DNA of 64,000 nucleotides from Nitrincola alkalisediminis (GTDB lineage Bacteria; Pseudomonadota; Gammaproteobacteria; Pseudomonadales; Balneatricaceae): the NCBI RefSeq assembly GCF_009821115.1, contig NZ_VYTY01000001.1:1-64000 (forward strand), written 5' to 3'. The notes under the pieces are model-generated. The model ran no database searches, was not told where the DNA came from, and worked only from the letters and a program-made list of their open reading frames with translations. This document shows positions 14,371 to 24,724 of this stretch, in pieces. Positions within the stretch are counted from its first letter, which is position 1. The number at the start of each line of letters is the position of its first letter. The position numbers and the translations under genes were made by a program.

Positions 14371-16425
14371 ATGCGTATATTTTCACACAAAGGAACGCGC
14401 CCACTGATTCTGGCCTGTCTGATACTAGGATGTGCACAGAATGTGGTTGCTGATGCTGTTACTCAGGGTACTCTGGTATCCCGTGATGAGCAGGGGAAAA
14501 AGCAGGATATGCCGCTGGTCAGCACCCGTGTGGCCATGGAGATTACAGGCTCTGTGCTGCGCGCTCAGGTGACCCAGGTATTCCATAACCCCACAGATAA
14601 CTGGACAGAGGCACTGTATCTGTTCCCTCTGCCAGGTGAGGCAGCCGTCGATCACCTGAAAATGCAGATAGGAGACCGCATTATCGAGGGTGATATTCAG
14701 GAAAAAGAGCAGGCCCGGGCAACCTATGAGCAGGCAAAATCTCAGGGACAGAACGCCGCACTCACCGAGCAGGACCGTCCCAACCTGTTTCACACATCAG
14801 TTGCCAATATTCCGCCGGGTGGCGAGGTCACCATCAGTATTGAGTACCAGCAGACTCTGGTCTGGAAAGATGGCCAGTTCAGCGCCGGTTTCCCGTTGGC
14901 GATTACCCCACGTTATAATCCGCTACAGCCCGGAGAAGTGCGCCGTGTGGTTGAAGGACAGGCAAGCCTGAGCAGCGGCTGGCAGGTACTGCCGGATGAG
15001 CGTAAAACAGTGATGGCCTCAACTGGTCATGACGAAACCGCATTCAGCCATACTCCGGGGCCTGTTGAGATCAGCCTTAATCTGCAACCTGGATTCAGAC
15101 TCAGCTCCCTGGACAGCCCTTCACATCAGATCAGCCAGCAACAGACAGAAGAGGGTCGCTACATCATCAGCCTGCTGGTGGATGAACCGGATGAGTACCG
15201 TGATTTTGTTTTGAACTGGACACCGGTGGAAAGTGACGAGCCCTCGGCTGCGTTTTTCTCTGAGCAGCATGGGGATGAACACTATGGTCTGCTGATGCTG
15301 ATGCCGCCTCAGGATCTGCACACAGCACGCTACAGCCGGGAAGTGATCTTTGTGATTGATACATCAGGTTCCATGGCGGGTACCTCAATTGTAGCCGCAC
15401 GCCGAGCGCTGCAGGCCGGTATAGATGGGCTGGCATCTGATGACACGTTTAATGTGATTCAGTTTAACTCTTCAACCGATACGCTCTTTAACCAGCCGGT
15501 TATAGCCGATACTCGGCGCCGTCAGCAGGCCGCCAGCTATATCAACTCACTGCAGGCAGGCGGTGGTACCGAAATGGCACCTGCGCTGACTGCTGCACTG
15601 ACAGGTATACGTAGCCATGATGACACTCCCAGATTGCGCCAGATCGTGTTTATCACCGATGGTAGTGTGTCCAACGAACAGCAACTGTTTGATCTGATCC
15701 GCAGCCGTCTCAATAACACCCGCCTGTTCACCGTGGGTATCGGAAGCGCACCCAACAGTTACTTTATGGAAGAGGCTGCAGTCGCCGGGCGAGGCACCTT
15801 TACGTATATTGCGTCTCCGTCTGAATCTGAAAGCGCCATGCAAACGCTGTTCAACAAGCTGGAAAAACCGGCAATGACCGATATCCGGATCGAAGGCGAG
15901 GGGATTCAAGACCTGATGCCATCGGTAATTCCTGACCTTTACTCGGGTGAGCCGCTGGCTGTTTCGATGAAGCTGGCAAACGGCACAGGCGAAGTCCGTA
16001 TCAGTGGCCGTACCGGTGATACTGCATGGCAGGAAACACTGACACTGGCACCGGCGGATAATACCCGGGGTATCATGACAGACTGGGCCCAGCGTGCGGT
16101 GCAGGACTGGCGCCGTGGGTATCTTAGAGGTGTCAGTGGAGAACAGATCCGTTCTGAAATCATTGCGCTGGGTCTTAAGTATCACCTGGTTACGCCATAC
16201 ACCAGCCTGGTTGCCGTTGATAAAACACCTGTCCGTCCTGAACAGGAAGAGAGCGAAACGCTGGTGGTGCCTGCAGCCAAACCCCACGGCCTTGATCTGG
16301 GCATGGCTCAGGGCGCTACCGGGTATCAGCTGACCCTCGCCGGAGGACTTGCGGCACTGCTGGCAGCACTTTCCCTCATGATTGTGGAGCGTCGCAGAAA
16401 GTCCGGTTCAAGGTGGTGTGCATGA
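14371..16425 (+). CDS. Marine proteobacterial sortase target protein (VIT + von Willebrand A)
   Basis: This 684-residue exported protein has a signal peptide (cleavage probably after VVADA near residue 29), a VIT domain (about 33-165) and a von Willebrand A domain with MIDAS motif DTSGS at 330-334. At the C-terminus it has a sorting signal: MAQGATG, a hydrophobic helix (about 655-673) and the basic tail ERRRKSG. In the Gram-negative sortase system this is the dedicated substrate, handed to the neighbouring sortase. The signal here lacks the usual leading Leu-Pro, so processing may be altered. The start at 14371 has GAGGAGA upstream. The stop overlaps the sortase ATG (ATGA). Confidence 0.85.
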   Translation: MRIFSHKGTRPLILACLILGCAQNVVADAVTQGTLVSRDEQGKKQDMPLVSTRVAMEITGSVLRAQVTQVFHNPTDNWTEALYLFPLPGEAAVDHLKMQIGDRIIEGDIQEKEQARATYEQAKSQGQNAALTEQDRPNLFHTSVANIPPGGEVTISIEYQQTLVWKDGQFSAGFPLAITPRYNPLQPGEVRRVVEGQASLSSGWQVLPDERKTVMASTGHDETAFSHTPGPVEISLNLQPGFRLSSLDSPSHQISQQQTEEGRYIISLLVDEPDEYRDFVLNWTPVESDEPSAAFFSEQHGDEHYGLLMLMPPQDLHTARYSREVIFVIDTSGSMAGTSIVAARRALQAGIDGLASDDTFNVIQFNSSTDTLFNQPVIADTRRRQQAASYINSLQAGGGTEMAPALTAALTGIRSHDDTPRLRQIVFITDGSVSNEQQLFDLIRSRLNNTRLFTVGIGSAPNSYFMEEAAVAGRGTFTYIASPSESESAMQTLFNKLEKPAMTDIRIEGEGIQDLMPSVIPDLYSGEPLAVSMKLANGTGEVRISGRTGDTAWQETLTLAPADNTRGIMTDWAQRAVQDWRRGYLRGVSGEQIRSEIIALGLKYHLVTPYTSLVAVDKTPVRPEQEESETLVVPAAKPHGLDLGMAQGATGYQLTLAGGLAALLAALSLMIVERRRKSGSRWCA

Positions 16426-17273
16426 CCCTCAGCATCCGTAACTTCATACTGGCAGCCCTTGTGGCTGCTGGTATGATCCTCACCTCAACGGCCCTGTGGA
16501 TTCCTGCAAAAGCTCGGCTGGCGCAATGGCTGCTGGCCGATGCCTGGGCTGAAAGTCTGGACAGCGGCACAGCAGTAAAACCCTGGCCCTGGGCTGACCA
16601 CTGGCCGGTTGCGCGTCTGAGCGTGCCTAATATGGATATAGATCAGATTGTACTGGCTGGAGACAGCGGAAGCTCGCTGGCTTTTGGCCCCGGTGAAAAT
16701 ATGCAGGCACAGGCGATGACCCATGCCGCACGGATTATCACTGGGCACAGAGATACCCACTTCAGCTTCTTGAGGAATATACAACCAGGTCAGACGTTGA
16801 TGCTCAGCGACCATAACGGAACTGTGATATACCAGGTTGATCAGATTCAGGTGGTGGATTCGGCCGTTACCCGGCTGATGCCCACCGCCTTTCCAAATGG
16901 ACTGATACTGGTGACCTGTTATCCCTTTGATGCGCTCACCGCAGGGGGAACCCTGCGGCTGGTGGTGATGGCCTCTGCTGTTGAGCCTGTGAAGCCTCTG
17001 CACCCTGGGTATAATGTTCACATGGCCATATCACGACCCACAGCAACACGCGCACTTGATGGTCTGGCGGCGAAGGGCTTTATTCAGCGCATAAGTTCCG
17101 AACAGGATGGTCGAGAGCAAACCGTTCAGCCGACAGCGGCGGCGGTCGAAATTCATGCGGCTCTTAATGAAGCTAGTGGAGTCGTGACGACAAGAATTAA
17201 GCACACCATCGGAGAAGAAGTTTTTGCTGATACGGTGAACAACGTTCGTGGTGTGCGCTCCGCCTTAAAGTGA
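16422..17273 (+). CDS. Class GN sortase, C-terminus fused to a MarR fragment
   Basis: The protein has an N-terminal membrane anchor (about residues 7-26) and a complete sortase core: catalytic His109 in TGHRDTHF, Cys166 in TCYPFD and Arg179 in GGTLRLVV. It cuts a sorting signal and transfers the substrate by transpeptidation at the envelope; the substrate should be the VIT/vWA protein encoded just upstream. From about residue 200 the frame continues into the winged-helix part of an unrelated MarR-type regulator, adding some 84 residues. The sortase itself seems complete, so this is a chimeric tail left by the island's insertion. Confidence 0.85.
   Translation: MTLSIRNFILAALVAAGMILTSTALWIPAKARLAQWLLADAWAESLDSGTAVKPWPWADHWPVARLSVPNMDIDQIVLAGDSGSSLAFGPGENMQAQAMTHAARIITGHRDTHFSFLRNIQPGQTLMLSDHNGTVIYQVDQIQVVDSAVTRLMPTAFPNGLILVTCYPFDALTAGGTLRLVVMASAVEPVKPLHPGYNVHMAISRPTATRALDGLAAKGFIQRISSEQDGREQTVQPTAAAVEIHAALNEASGVVTTRIKHTIGEEVFADTVNNVRGVRSALK
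17022..17273 (+). pseudogene. MarR-family regulator, C-terminal remnant
   Basis: ISRPTATRALDGLAAKGFIQR followed by SSEQDGREQTVQPT is the recognition helix and wing of a MarR regulator. The N-terminal helices are missing, replaced by the sortase frame in phase. The remnant lies 48 bases before a tautomerase gene that it may once have regulated. Alone, it has no start signal. Confidence 0.8.
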
Positions 17274-17321
17274 GTGTTTTTATATCTATATAGTTGCAAA
17301 GCTAACTAATGGAAACCAACT

Positions 17322-17711
17322 ATGCCCATTCTCAACGTCAAAGTAAGTGCAAAAAAATCTCCGGAAATGACAAAGTCCATTTCCGGCCTCTTAATGGATC
17401 TCACAACCCGCATCCTCAAGAAAAAGCCGGAGGTAACGTCAATCGCAATCGATTACGTTGATCCGGACGACTGGATCATTGGTGGAGTATCTCTAGCAGA
17501 ACTTGGCAAACAAAGTGTCTACTTTGATATCAAAATCACAGATGAGACAAACACCAAAGCTGAGAAGGTCGAGTATATCCATGCCGCATTTGACGGGTTC
17601 AGCAAATTGCTCGGAGATCTGCATGAAGTGAGCTATGTTTACGTTCAAGATGTCCGGGCTACCGCATACGGCTACGCAGGCAAGACCCAAGAGTACCGAT
17701 ACCATTTTTAA
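17322..17711 (+). CDS. Tautomerase-superfamily protein
   Basis: The 129-residue protein begins MPILNVKVS, leaving proline as the first residue after methionine removal. This is the catalytic base of the 4-oxalocrotonate tautomerase superfamily. The length and the YVDPDDWIIGG and VYFDIKITDETNT stretches suit the longer single-chain members. It would catalyse keto-enol tautomerisation of a small substrate that cannot be told from sequence. A truncated marR gene lies directly upstream, and a long hairpin follows. Confidence 0.75.
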   Translation: MPILNVKVSAKKSPEMTKSISGLLMDLTTRILKKKPEVTSIAIDYVDPDDWIIGGVSLAELGKQSVYFDIKITDETNTKAEKVEYIHAAFDGFSKLLGDLHEVSYVYVQDVRATAYGYAGKTQEYRYHF

Positions 17712-17731
17712 AAATCGGTACTACTGAGACG

Positions 17732-17773
17732 AACCTGAGGGCTCTACCGCGTCAGCCATGGTCCCCTCAGGTT
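17732..17773 (+). terminator. Hairpin after the tautomerase gene
   Basis: AACCTGAGG (17732-17740) pairs perfectly with CCTCAGGTT (17765-17773) around a 24-base loop, 20 bases after the stop. There is no T-run, so it may be a weak or factor-dependent terminator or an mRNA 3' end structure. Confidence 0.4.
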
Positions 17774-17778
17774 ACAAT

Positions 17779-17820
17779 CTGAACCATTAAAGGAAAACTT
17801 AGCTGGCTTTTGGTCGCGGC
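17779..17820 (+). pseudogene. Short yoeB fragment
   Basis: These 42 bases match positions 18333-18374 of the intact yoeB at 40 of 42 positions (the KEPLKEN-LAGFWSR region). No frame extends on either side. It is a second relic of duplication around this toxin locus. Confidence 0.75.
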
Positions 17821-17884
17821 TTCGTTACGTCAACATCACCAGTGCGCTTAGGCTTTAGCTACCACAATGGATATGTCCGTTATA

Positions 17885-17931
17885 TTGTACATGTTAGGCT
17901 TTGAGGTTATACTTGTCCGGTAAAATGTACA
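17885..17931 (+). promoter_or_regulatory. yefM-yoeB promoter with two TGTACA operators
   Basis: TTGTAC (17885-17890) and TATACT (17909-17914), 18 bases apart, form a reasonable sigma-70 promoter. TGTACA occurs at 17886-17891 and 17926-17931, 40 bases apart. YefM is known to bind TGTACA-centred palindromes to repress its own operon. A GGAGG follows before the start. Confidence 0.65.
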
Positions 17932-17943
17932 TGTGGAGGTTCT

Positions 17944-18198
17944 ATGAGAATTGTGTCTTTTACTGAAGCAAGAAATAGTCTGAAAGCGGTGCTAGACTCT
18001 GTCGTTAATGACGCAGATACAGCTGTGATTACCCGCCGTGATTCGGAAGATGCTGTTGTTATGTCGCTAGATTACTACAACAGTCTAATGGAAACAGTGC
18101 ACCTGCTGCGCTCCCCAGCAAATGCTGAGCATTTGAATCGCTCAATTGCACAATTTAAAGCCGGTAAAGTAACGAGCAGAGATTTGATAGATGAGTAG
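17944..18198 (+). CDS. yefM: YefM-family antitoxin
   Basis: The 84-residue protein opens with MRIVSFTEARNSLKAVLD, the Phd/YefM N-terminal DNA-binding fold, followed by TAVITRRDSEDAVVMSLDYYNSL. The acidic and flexible C-terminus would wrap the toxin. It neutralises YoeB and represses the operon from the TGTACA sites just upstream. Its stop overlaps the toxin start by eight bases. The length is normal for the family and the pair looks intact. Confidence 0.9.
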   Translation: MRIVSFTEARNSLKAVLDSVVNDADTAVITRRDSEDAVVMSLDYYNSLMETVHLLRSPANAEHLNRSIAQFKAGKVTSRDLIDE

Positions 18199-18454
18199 TC
18201 GTCTACTGTCATGGACTGACGAATCCTGGACGGATTACCTGTATTGGCAAACCCAGGACAAAAAAACGCTTAAACGAATAAATAAGCTGTTAAACGACGT
18301 TAGACGATCACCTTTTGAAGGTATTGGTAAACCTGAACCATTAAAGGAAAACTTGGCTGGTTTTTGGTCGCGGCGTATAGATGATACGAATCGATTAGTC
18401 TACGCCGTGGATGATACTGCGATTACGATCATTTCGTGTCGTTATCACTATTAG
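18191..18454 (+). CDS. yoeB: YoeB-family ribosome-dependent mRNA endonuclease toxin
   Basis: The 87-residue protein has the YoeB signatures KRINKLLNDVRRSPFEGIGKPEPLK, with the catalytic glutamate region, then FWSRRIDDTNRLVYAVDD and the C-terminal CRYHY bearing the conserved His-Tyr. YoeB binds the ribosomal A site and cleaves mRNA when the antitoxin is degraded. The gene overlaps yefM. Two broken copies of parts of this gene (11489-11560 and 17779-17820) lie nearby. Confidence 0.9.
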   Translation: MSSRLLSWTDESWTDYLYWQTQDKKTLKRINKLLNDVRRSPFEGIGKPEPLKENLAGFWSRRIDDTNRLVYAVDDTAITIISCRYHY

Positions 18455-18561
18455 ATTCGTTGCGCTCTCAGGACAGCTAATCGGGTAACCGGGAACACCC
18501 TTCACACACCGATAATTGCGCAGAGGGCTACCGGCTTAAAGTAACCCTCAGCGTGTGGATC

Positions 18562-19593
18562 TTATCTGGTCAGCAGTTCATCACGCACAATTTGTGCCCC
18601 TGCCGCCAAAGCATTGAGCTTGCCTGTGGCCACCTGGCGGGATAGGGGGGCCATGCCGCAGTTCGTGCAAGGATACAGCTTGTCGGCGTCAACAAACTGC
18701 AGGGCCTTTCTCAGTGTTTCTGCAACTTCTTCAGGGGTTTCGATGGTGTCGGTGGCCACGTCGATAGCGCCGACCATCACTTTTTTACCCCGGATCAGTT
18801 CCAGTAGCTCAATGGGCACGCGTGAGTTGTGACATTCGAGCGAGATAATATCGATATTGGATTGTTGCAGTTTCGGGAAGATTTCTTCGTATTGCCGCCA
18901 CTCCGATCCCAGGGTTTTTTTCCAGTCTGTATTGGCTTTGATGCCATAGCCGTAGCAGATATGGACGGCCGTTTCGCATTTCAGTCCTTCGATGGCTCTC
19001 TCCAGACAGGCAATGCCCCAGTCATTCACATCATCAAAGAACACATTAAAGGCGGGTTCATCAAACTGGATGATATCCACACCCGCTGCCTCTAGCTCTT
19101 TCGCTTCCTGATTGAGTATTTTGGCAAACTCCCAGGCGAGCTTTTCACGGCTTTTGTAGTGGTCGTCATACAGGGTGTCGATCATGGTCATGGGGCCAGG
19201 CAATGCCCATTTGATGGGTTGCGTGGTTTGCTGACGTAAAAATTTGGCATCTTCCACAAACACGGGCTTTTGTCGCGAAACCGGGCCCACGATGGTGGGT
19301 ACGCTGGCATCATAGCGGTTGCGGATTCGGACCGTCTGACGGTTTTCGAAATCAACGCCGCTCAGGTGTTCAATAAAGGTTGTCACAAAGTGTTGGCGGG
19401 TTTGTTCGCCGTCACTGACAATATCAACACCTGCTTGCAGTTGCTCTTGCAACGACAGACGTAACGCATCCTGTTTGCCATCAATGAGTTCTTCACCCTG
19501 TAATTTCCAGGGTGACCAAAGTGTTTCAGGTTGCGCCAGCCAAGAGGGTTTCGGTAAGCTGCCTGCTGTTGAAGTTGGTAAGAGTGTTTTCAT
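18562..19593 (-). CDS. mesD: MesD-type core methionine synthase
   Basis: This 343-residue protein matches only the C-terminal catalytic half of cobalamin-independent methionine synthase. It has FDEPAFNVFF, the zinc-ligand region HICYGYG, LECHNSRVP and the C-terminal YPCTNCGMAPLSR cysteine motif. It lacks the N-terminal folate-binding half of MetE. Short core-MetE proteins next to a DUF1852 gene are the MesD family of folate-independent methionine synthases, which need that partner (MesX). The DUF1852 gene lies 27 bases upstream on the same strand, so mesX-mesD form an operon. A diverged, deleted copy of this gene's 3' half sits at 11589-11837. Confidence 0.85.
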   Translation of the reverse strand: MKTLLPTSTAGSLPKPSWLAQPETLWSPWKLQGEELIDGKQDALRLSLQEQLQAGVDIVSDGEQTRQHFVTTFIEHLSGVDFENRQTVRIRNRYDASVPTIVGPVSRQKPVFVEDAKFLRQQTTQPIKWALPGPMTMIDTLYDDHYKSREKLAWEFAKILNQEAKELEAAGVDIIQFDEPAFNVFFDDVNDWGIACLERAIEGLKCETAVHICYGYGIKANTDWKKTLGSEWRQYEEIFPKLQQSNIDIISLECHNSRVPIELLELIRGKKVMVGAIDVATDTIETPEEVAETLRKALQFVDADKLYPCTNCGMAPLSRQVATGKLNALAAGAQIVRDELLTR

Positions 19594-19620
19594 TATAAGT
19601 ACTTTTATCTGAGTGATTAA

Positions 19621-20595
19621 TTAAGCGTAGTTAGCTGACCATTGATCCAGAATTGCCCGATAGGGTTTGATAAAGTGCTCTTCAGCAAACTTCCCTTGTG
19701 CGATAGCTAAGGTGCTGCGCTCTTCCCGGTCATACACGATGTGTGTGATTGAGTGATCCGGGTTTTTTAAGTTCGGTTGATAGTATTTTCCGGCAACAGC
19801 ATTGGCATTATAAATTTCGGGTCGGTAAATCTTCTGAAAGGTTTCCATGGTGCTGATGGTGCTGATCAGCTCCAAATTGGTGTAATCGTTCAGCAGATCA
19901 CCAACGAAATAGAAAGCAAAAGGTGCCACGCTGTTGGGAGGCATAAAGTAGCGAACATTCAGTCCCATTTTTTTGAAATACAGCTCGGTCAATGAGGACT
20001 CATTGGGCAGGTATTCCACCCCCAGTACCGGATGCTGGTTTTCTGTACGGTGATAGGTCTTGTTATCTGAAACGCTCAAACAGATAACGGGTGGCTTTTT
20101 GAAGTGTTGCTTGTATGTCTCTGACGCAACGAAGGTTTGGAAAAGCTTGCCATGCAGATCACCAAAGTTCTCTGGGATGCTGAAGCGTTCTTGCTGTTTG
20201 TTATGATCAAGCAACAAGACACTAAAGTCATAATCTCGCACATAGGAGGAAAAGTTGTTGCCAACAATGCCTTCGATACGTTCGTTGGTGGCATGATCAA
20301 TAATGTTGGTTTTCAACACTTCAATTGAAGGGAAACGGCCACCTTTTCCTTGAATCTCGATGTCCACTGAAATGATTTCCAGCTCGACAGCGTAACGATC
20401 TCCTTTGGGATTATCCCAGTGCGCTAACGCATTAAAACGATTATCAATCATCTTTAAAGCATTGCGCAAATTCTGTTGGCGGCACTCACCCCTTGCTAGG
20501 TTAGCAAAGTTGGTGGTGATACGTGTACTGTCTGACGGCTGATAATTCTCGTCAAAACGAATACGCTTAATACTAAAAGTGAAATCTGTATTCAT
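19621..20595 (-). CDS. mesX: MesX (DUF1852), partner of MesD
   Basis: This protein of about 324 residues begins NTDFTFSIKRIRFDENY with the conserved TRITTNFANLARG and DNRFNALAHWDNPKGDRY stretches of DUF1852. MesX is required with MesD for methionine synthesis from a methyl donor other than methyl-folate; the chemistry is not fully known. The ATG at 20595 matches the family's usual start; in-frame ATGs further upstream (20613 and 20664) are possible. It is the first gene of the mesX-mesD operon. Confidence 0.85.
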   Translation of the reverse strand: MNTDFTFSIKRIRFDENYQPSDSTRITTNFANLARGECRQQNLRNALKMIDNRFNALAHWDNPKGDRYAVELEIISVDIEIQGKGGRFPSIEVLKTNIIDHATNERIEGIVGNNFSSYVRDYDFSVLLLDHNKQQERFSIPENFGDLHGKLFQTFVASETYKQHFKKPPVICLSVSDNKTYHRTENQHPVLGVEYLPNESSLTELYFKKMGLNVRYFMPPNSVAPFAFYFVGDLLNDYTNLELISTISTMETFQKIYRPEIYNANAVAGKYYQPNLKNPDHSITHIVYDREERSTLAIAQGKFAEEHFIKPYRAILDQWSANYA

Positions 20596-20771
20596 CGTCG
20601 TCGGGTATCCCATGTACGCATTTTCTGAGATCAAACCTGAATGTGCTGTTTGCCTTGAATACAAGTACGCGTCACATTTCAGGTTTTCCTATCCGGGGTT
20701 CTCAATCCAGTGGCCTAGAAAATAGGCCGCTAAACACTATCGAAACACCTTGGCCTTGAAGCCATGTGTAC

Positions 20772-20843
20772 TTTATACGCACAACCTTTCATGAATAAAA
20801 ATGATATTATTTCATTATTTTATGATGTTAATTCATGGTTTGA
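20772..20843 (-). promoter_or_regulatory. Probable mesX promoter and A+T-rich inverted repeats
   Basis: Reading toward mesX, TATAAA (20777-20772) makes a good -10 element, with a weak -35 (TTTTAT) 17 bases earlier. Around the -35, AAAATGA and TCATTATTTT form an imperfect palindrome (20797-20820), and ATGAAT/ATTCAT flank it. This could be an operator, but no known regulator's site is recognised. The remaining DNA from 20596 to 20970 holds no gene. Confidence 0.35.
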
Positions 20844-20972
20844 TGGTTTGAGCGTTGGATAGAGAGAGGTGGATGCTGTTGTCGGCCATAGGCTGCATGT
20901 AGCAGAGAAGGATACGGATGGGGATAAAGGTGTCGACGGATAAAGCACGGTTGCTCATGGCTAAAAATATAA

Positions 20973-21000
20973 GAGGGATGAGGTGTTAGCCTCATCCCTC
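20973..21000 (-). terminator. katG: Rho-independent terminator of katG
   Basis: A perfect 11-base stem GAGGGATGAGG/CCTCATCCCTC with a 6-base loop lies 35 bases after the katG stop. On the minus strand it is followed by a T-rich stretch (TTATATTTTT). Confidence 0.85.
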
Positions 21001-21034
21001 TCGATTGATCACATGTCAGCTTGACGGCAGTGCA

Positions 21035-23257
<2,223 letters not shown>

Positions 23258-23557
23258 TCATTCATTCATACGCGAGCTCTAATTCAATTGTTAGAAAGCC
23301 CACGAAGGGTTGGTGTCGATTCGTGTCATGACAGAGATGATGTTTAATGTTTATTTAAAAAAAGCTTCATCCACTGTTCGCTGTTAACCTTAGTTCAAAT
23401 ACGGTCAATTCTCTATCGATTCGCTATTGTATTTCCTTAAGGCTCTAATAGGCTTAGTTAATTACTTGGTTGATATCAATTGCTTTTTGCTGGAGACTTC
23501 TCAAAATCAATGCCAATTTCGTATACCACTCTTCAAAGGAATAAAGCGGAGGTGAAA

Positions 23558-24334
23558 ATGTTAAAACCCATGCTCTGGTTGGGCTTTTTTTCGTTCGTGC
23601 TCAGTCATCCAGTGCTTGCGGAGCCGTGTCCTCCCAGTGCCCCCACTCAATCGGCTCAGGTGCGTTATGTGATTGATGCGGATACTCTTGTGCTGAACAA
23701 TGGTGAGCGTGTGCGTCTGTTAGGGATAGATGCCCCAGAGTTGGGGCGCGATGGGCAGCCGGATGAACCCTATGCGCGCGAAGGAAAAAAATGGTTAGAG
23801 GGTTTGTTACGCGAGCATGATCATCGCGTACTCCTCCAATATGGCCAAGAAAGAAAAGACCGTTATGGTCGCTCGTTGGCGTATCTGTTCTTACCGGATG
23901 GCACCAATCTGCAGAGAGCATTGCTATCCGACGGGTGGGTGATGCAAGTGCATGTTGCACCTAATCTTGAGTTTGCTGAGTGTTTAGCGCAGTTTGAGCG
24001 ACAAGCAGAGCAGCAGGCAAAGCGAATATGGAGCCAGAACGAATACTCTCCGGGCCTGTTGAGCACCGAGATTCCGGATTCAGCAAGAGGGGCTGCCGTT
24101 GTTCATGGTCAGGTGGTACGTGTTGGGCAGTCCGCTGAGTTTGTTTGGATTAATTTAGAAGGAGGGGTGGCTTTGCAGATTAGACGCTCAGACTTGCCAC
24201 GATTTGATAGTCTGTCGTTTGATCAAATTGAAGGAAAAACCTTGCGTGTTCGAGGTTGGTTGATTCGAGAGAATGCGCGTCACCATCAAATACGCATTCG
24301 AGTCGAACATCCCTTGGCCATCCAGCTTATTTAG
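23558..24334 (+). CDS. Secreted thermonuclease-like (SNase family) nuclease
   Basis: The protein starts with a signal peptide (MLKPMLWLGFFSFVLSHPVLA) and contains a staphylococcal-nuclease fold: VIDADTLVLNNGERVRLLGIDAPE, YAREGKKWLEGLL and KDRYGRSLAYLFLPDG, which carry the Arg, Asp and Glu active-site positions. The C-terminal 80 residues look like a second beta-barrel. It probably degrades nucleic acids outside the cytoplasm. The ATG at 23558 is preceded by GGAGG; the frame is open upstream but begins with a poor TTG. Confidence 0.8.
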   Translation: MLKPMLWLGFFSFVLSHPVLAEPCPPSAPTQSAQVRYVIDADTLVLNNGERVRLLGIDAPELGRDGQPDEPYAREGKKWLEGLLREHDHRVLLQYGQERKDRYGRSLAYLFLPDGTNLQRALLSDGWVMQVHVAPNLEFAECLAQFERQAEQQAKRIWSQNEYSPGLLSTEIPDSARGAAVVHGQVVRVGQSAEFVWINLEGGVALQIRRSDLPRFDSLSFDQIEGKTLRVRGWLIRENARHHQIRIRVEHPLAIQLI

Positions 24335-24336
24335 CT

Positions 24337-24375
24337 AACACAGGATCAACCCTACAGAAGAGTTGATCCTGTGTT
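24337..24375 (+). terminator. Terminator after the nuclease gene, possibly bidirectional
   Basis: AACACAGGATCAAC (24337-24350) pairs perfectly with GTTGATCCTGTGTT (24362-24375), followed by TTT. It lies between convergent genes and may serve both. Confidence 0.85.
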
Positions 24376-24380
24376 TTTAG

Positions 24381-24713
24381 TTAACGGCAGCTGCGAAGAT
24401 GGCACAAAGGTCTAAGGACCATAAGCGCGTAAACAGTTACCCCTAAACTGCCTCCAATTAGGGCAAGCCAGTCGAAGGAGGTTGCGACGTAGCCAAATTG
24501 GGAGTTAAAAATTCTAGGCATGAAAATAAAGGCCAAAATTCCAATGATTGGGCCTAAAATCCATGCAAAACGCCCTTGAGTGGAAAAACAGCGATAGCCC
24601 TTTATACGACCTGCAATCTGTGCAGCAACGAGCACAGCGAGGGCGAGAAGAATAAGCCATAGGTAAGGTTTAATCGCAAACCAAACAACGGTTAAAATAC
24701 CAGCTAATGTCAT
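24381..24713 (-). CDS. Small multi-spanning membrane protein next to the flavoprotein gene
   Basis: The 110-residue product has about three hydrophobic segments (residues 5-33, 48-66 and 80-98) and a basic end. It resembles the small DUF5368-type membrane proteins found beside sulfide:quinone reductase-like genes, but I am not certain of that family. It is 11 bases downstream of the flavoprotein gene on the same strand, so co-transcription and a role in anchoring or electron transfer are plausible. No catalytic residues are visible. Confidence 0.55.
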   Translation of the reverse strand: MTLAGILTVVWFAIKPYLWLILLALAVLVAAQIAGRIKGYRCFSTQGRFAWILGPIIGILAFIFMPRIFNSQFGYVATSFDWLALIGGSLGVTVYALMVLRPLCHLRSCR

Positions 24714-24724
24714 CGTAATGCTCC

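Noticed and set aside
15547-16287. Long minus-strand frame opposite the sortase target
   Set aside because: It is a shadow of codon bias in the real gene, with no start signal or motif.
20596-20770. A riboswitch (SAM or cobalamin) before mesX
   Set aside because: No conserved core of either class could be found; only a possible promoter and palindrome remain.
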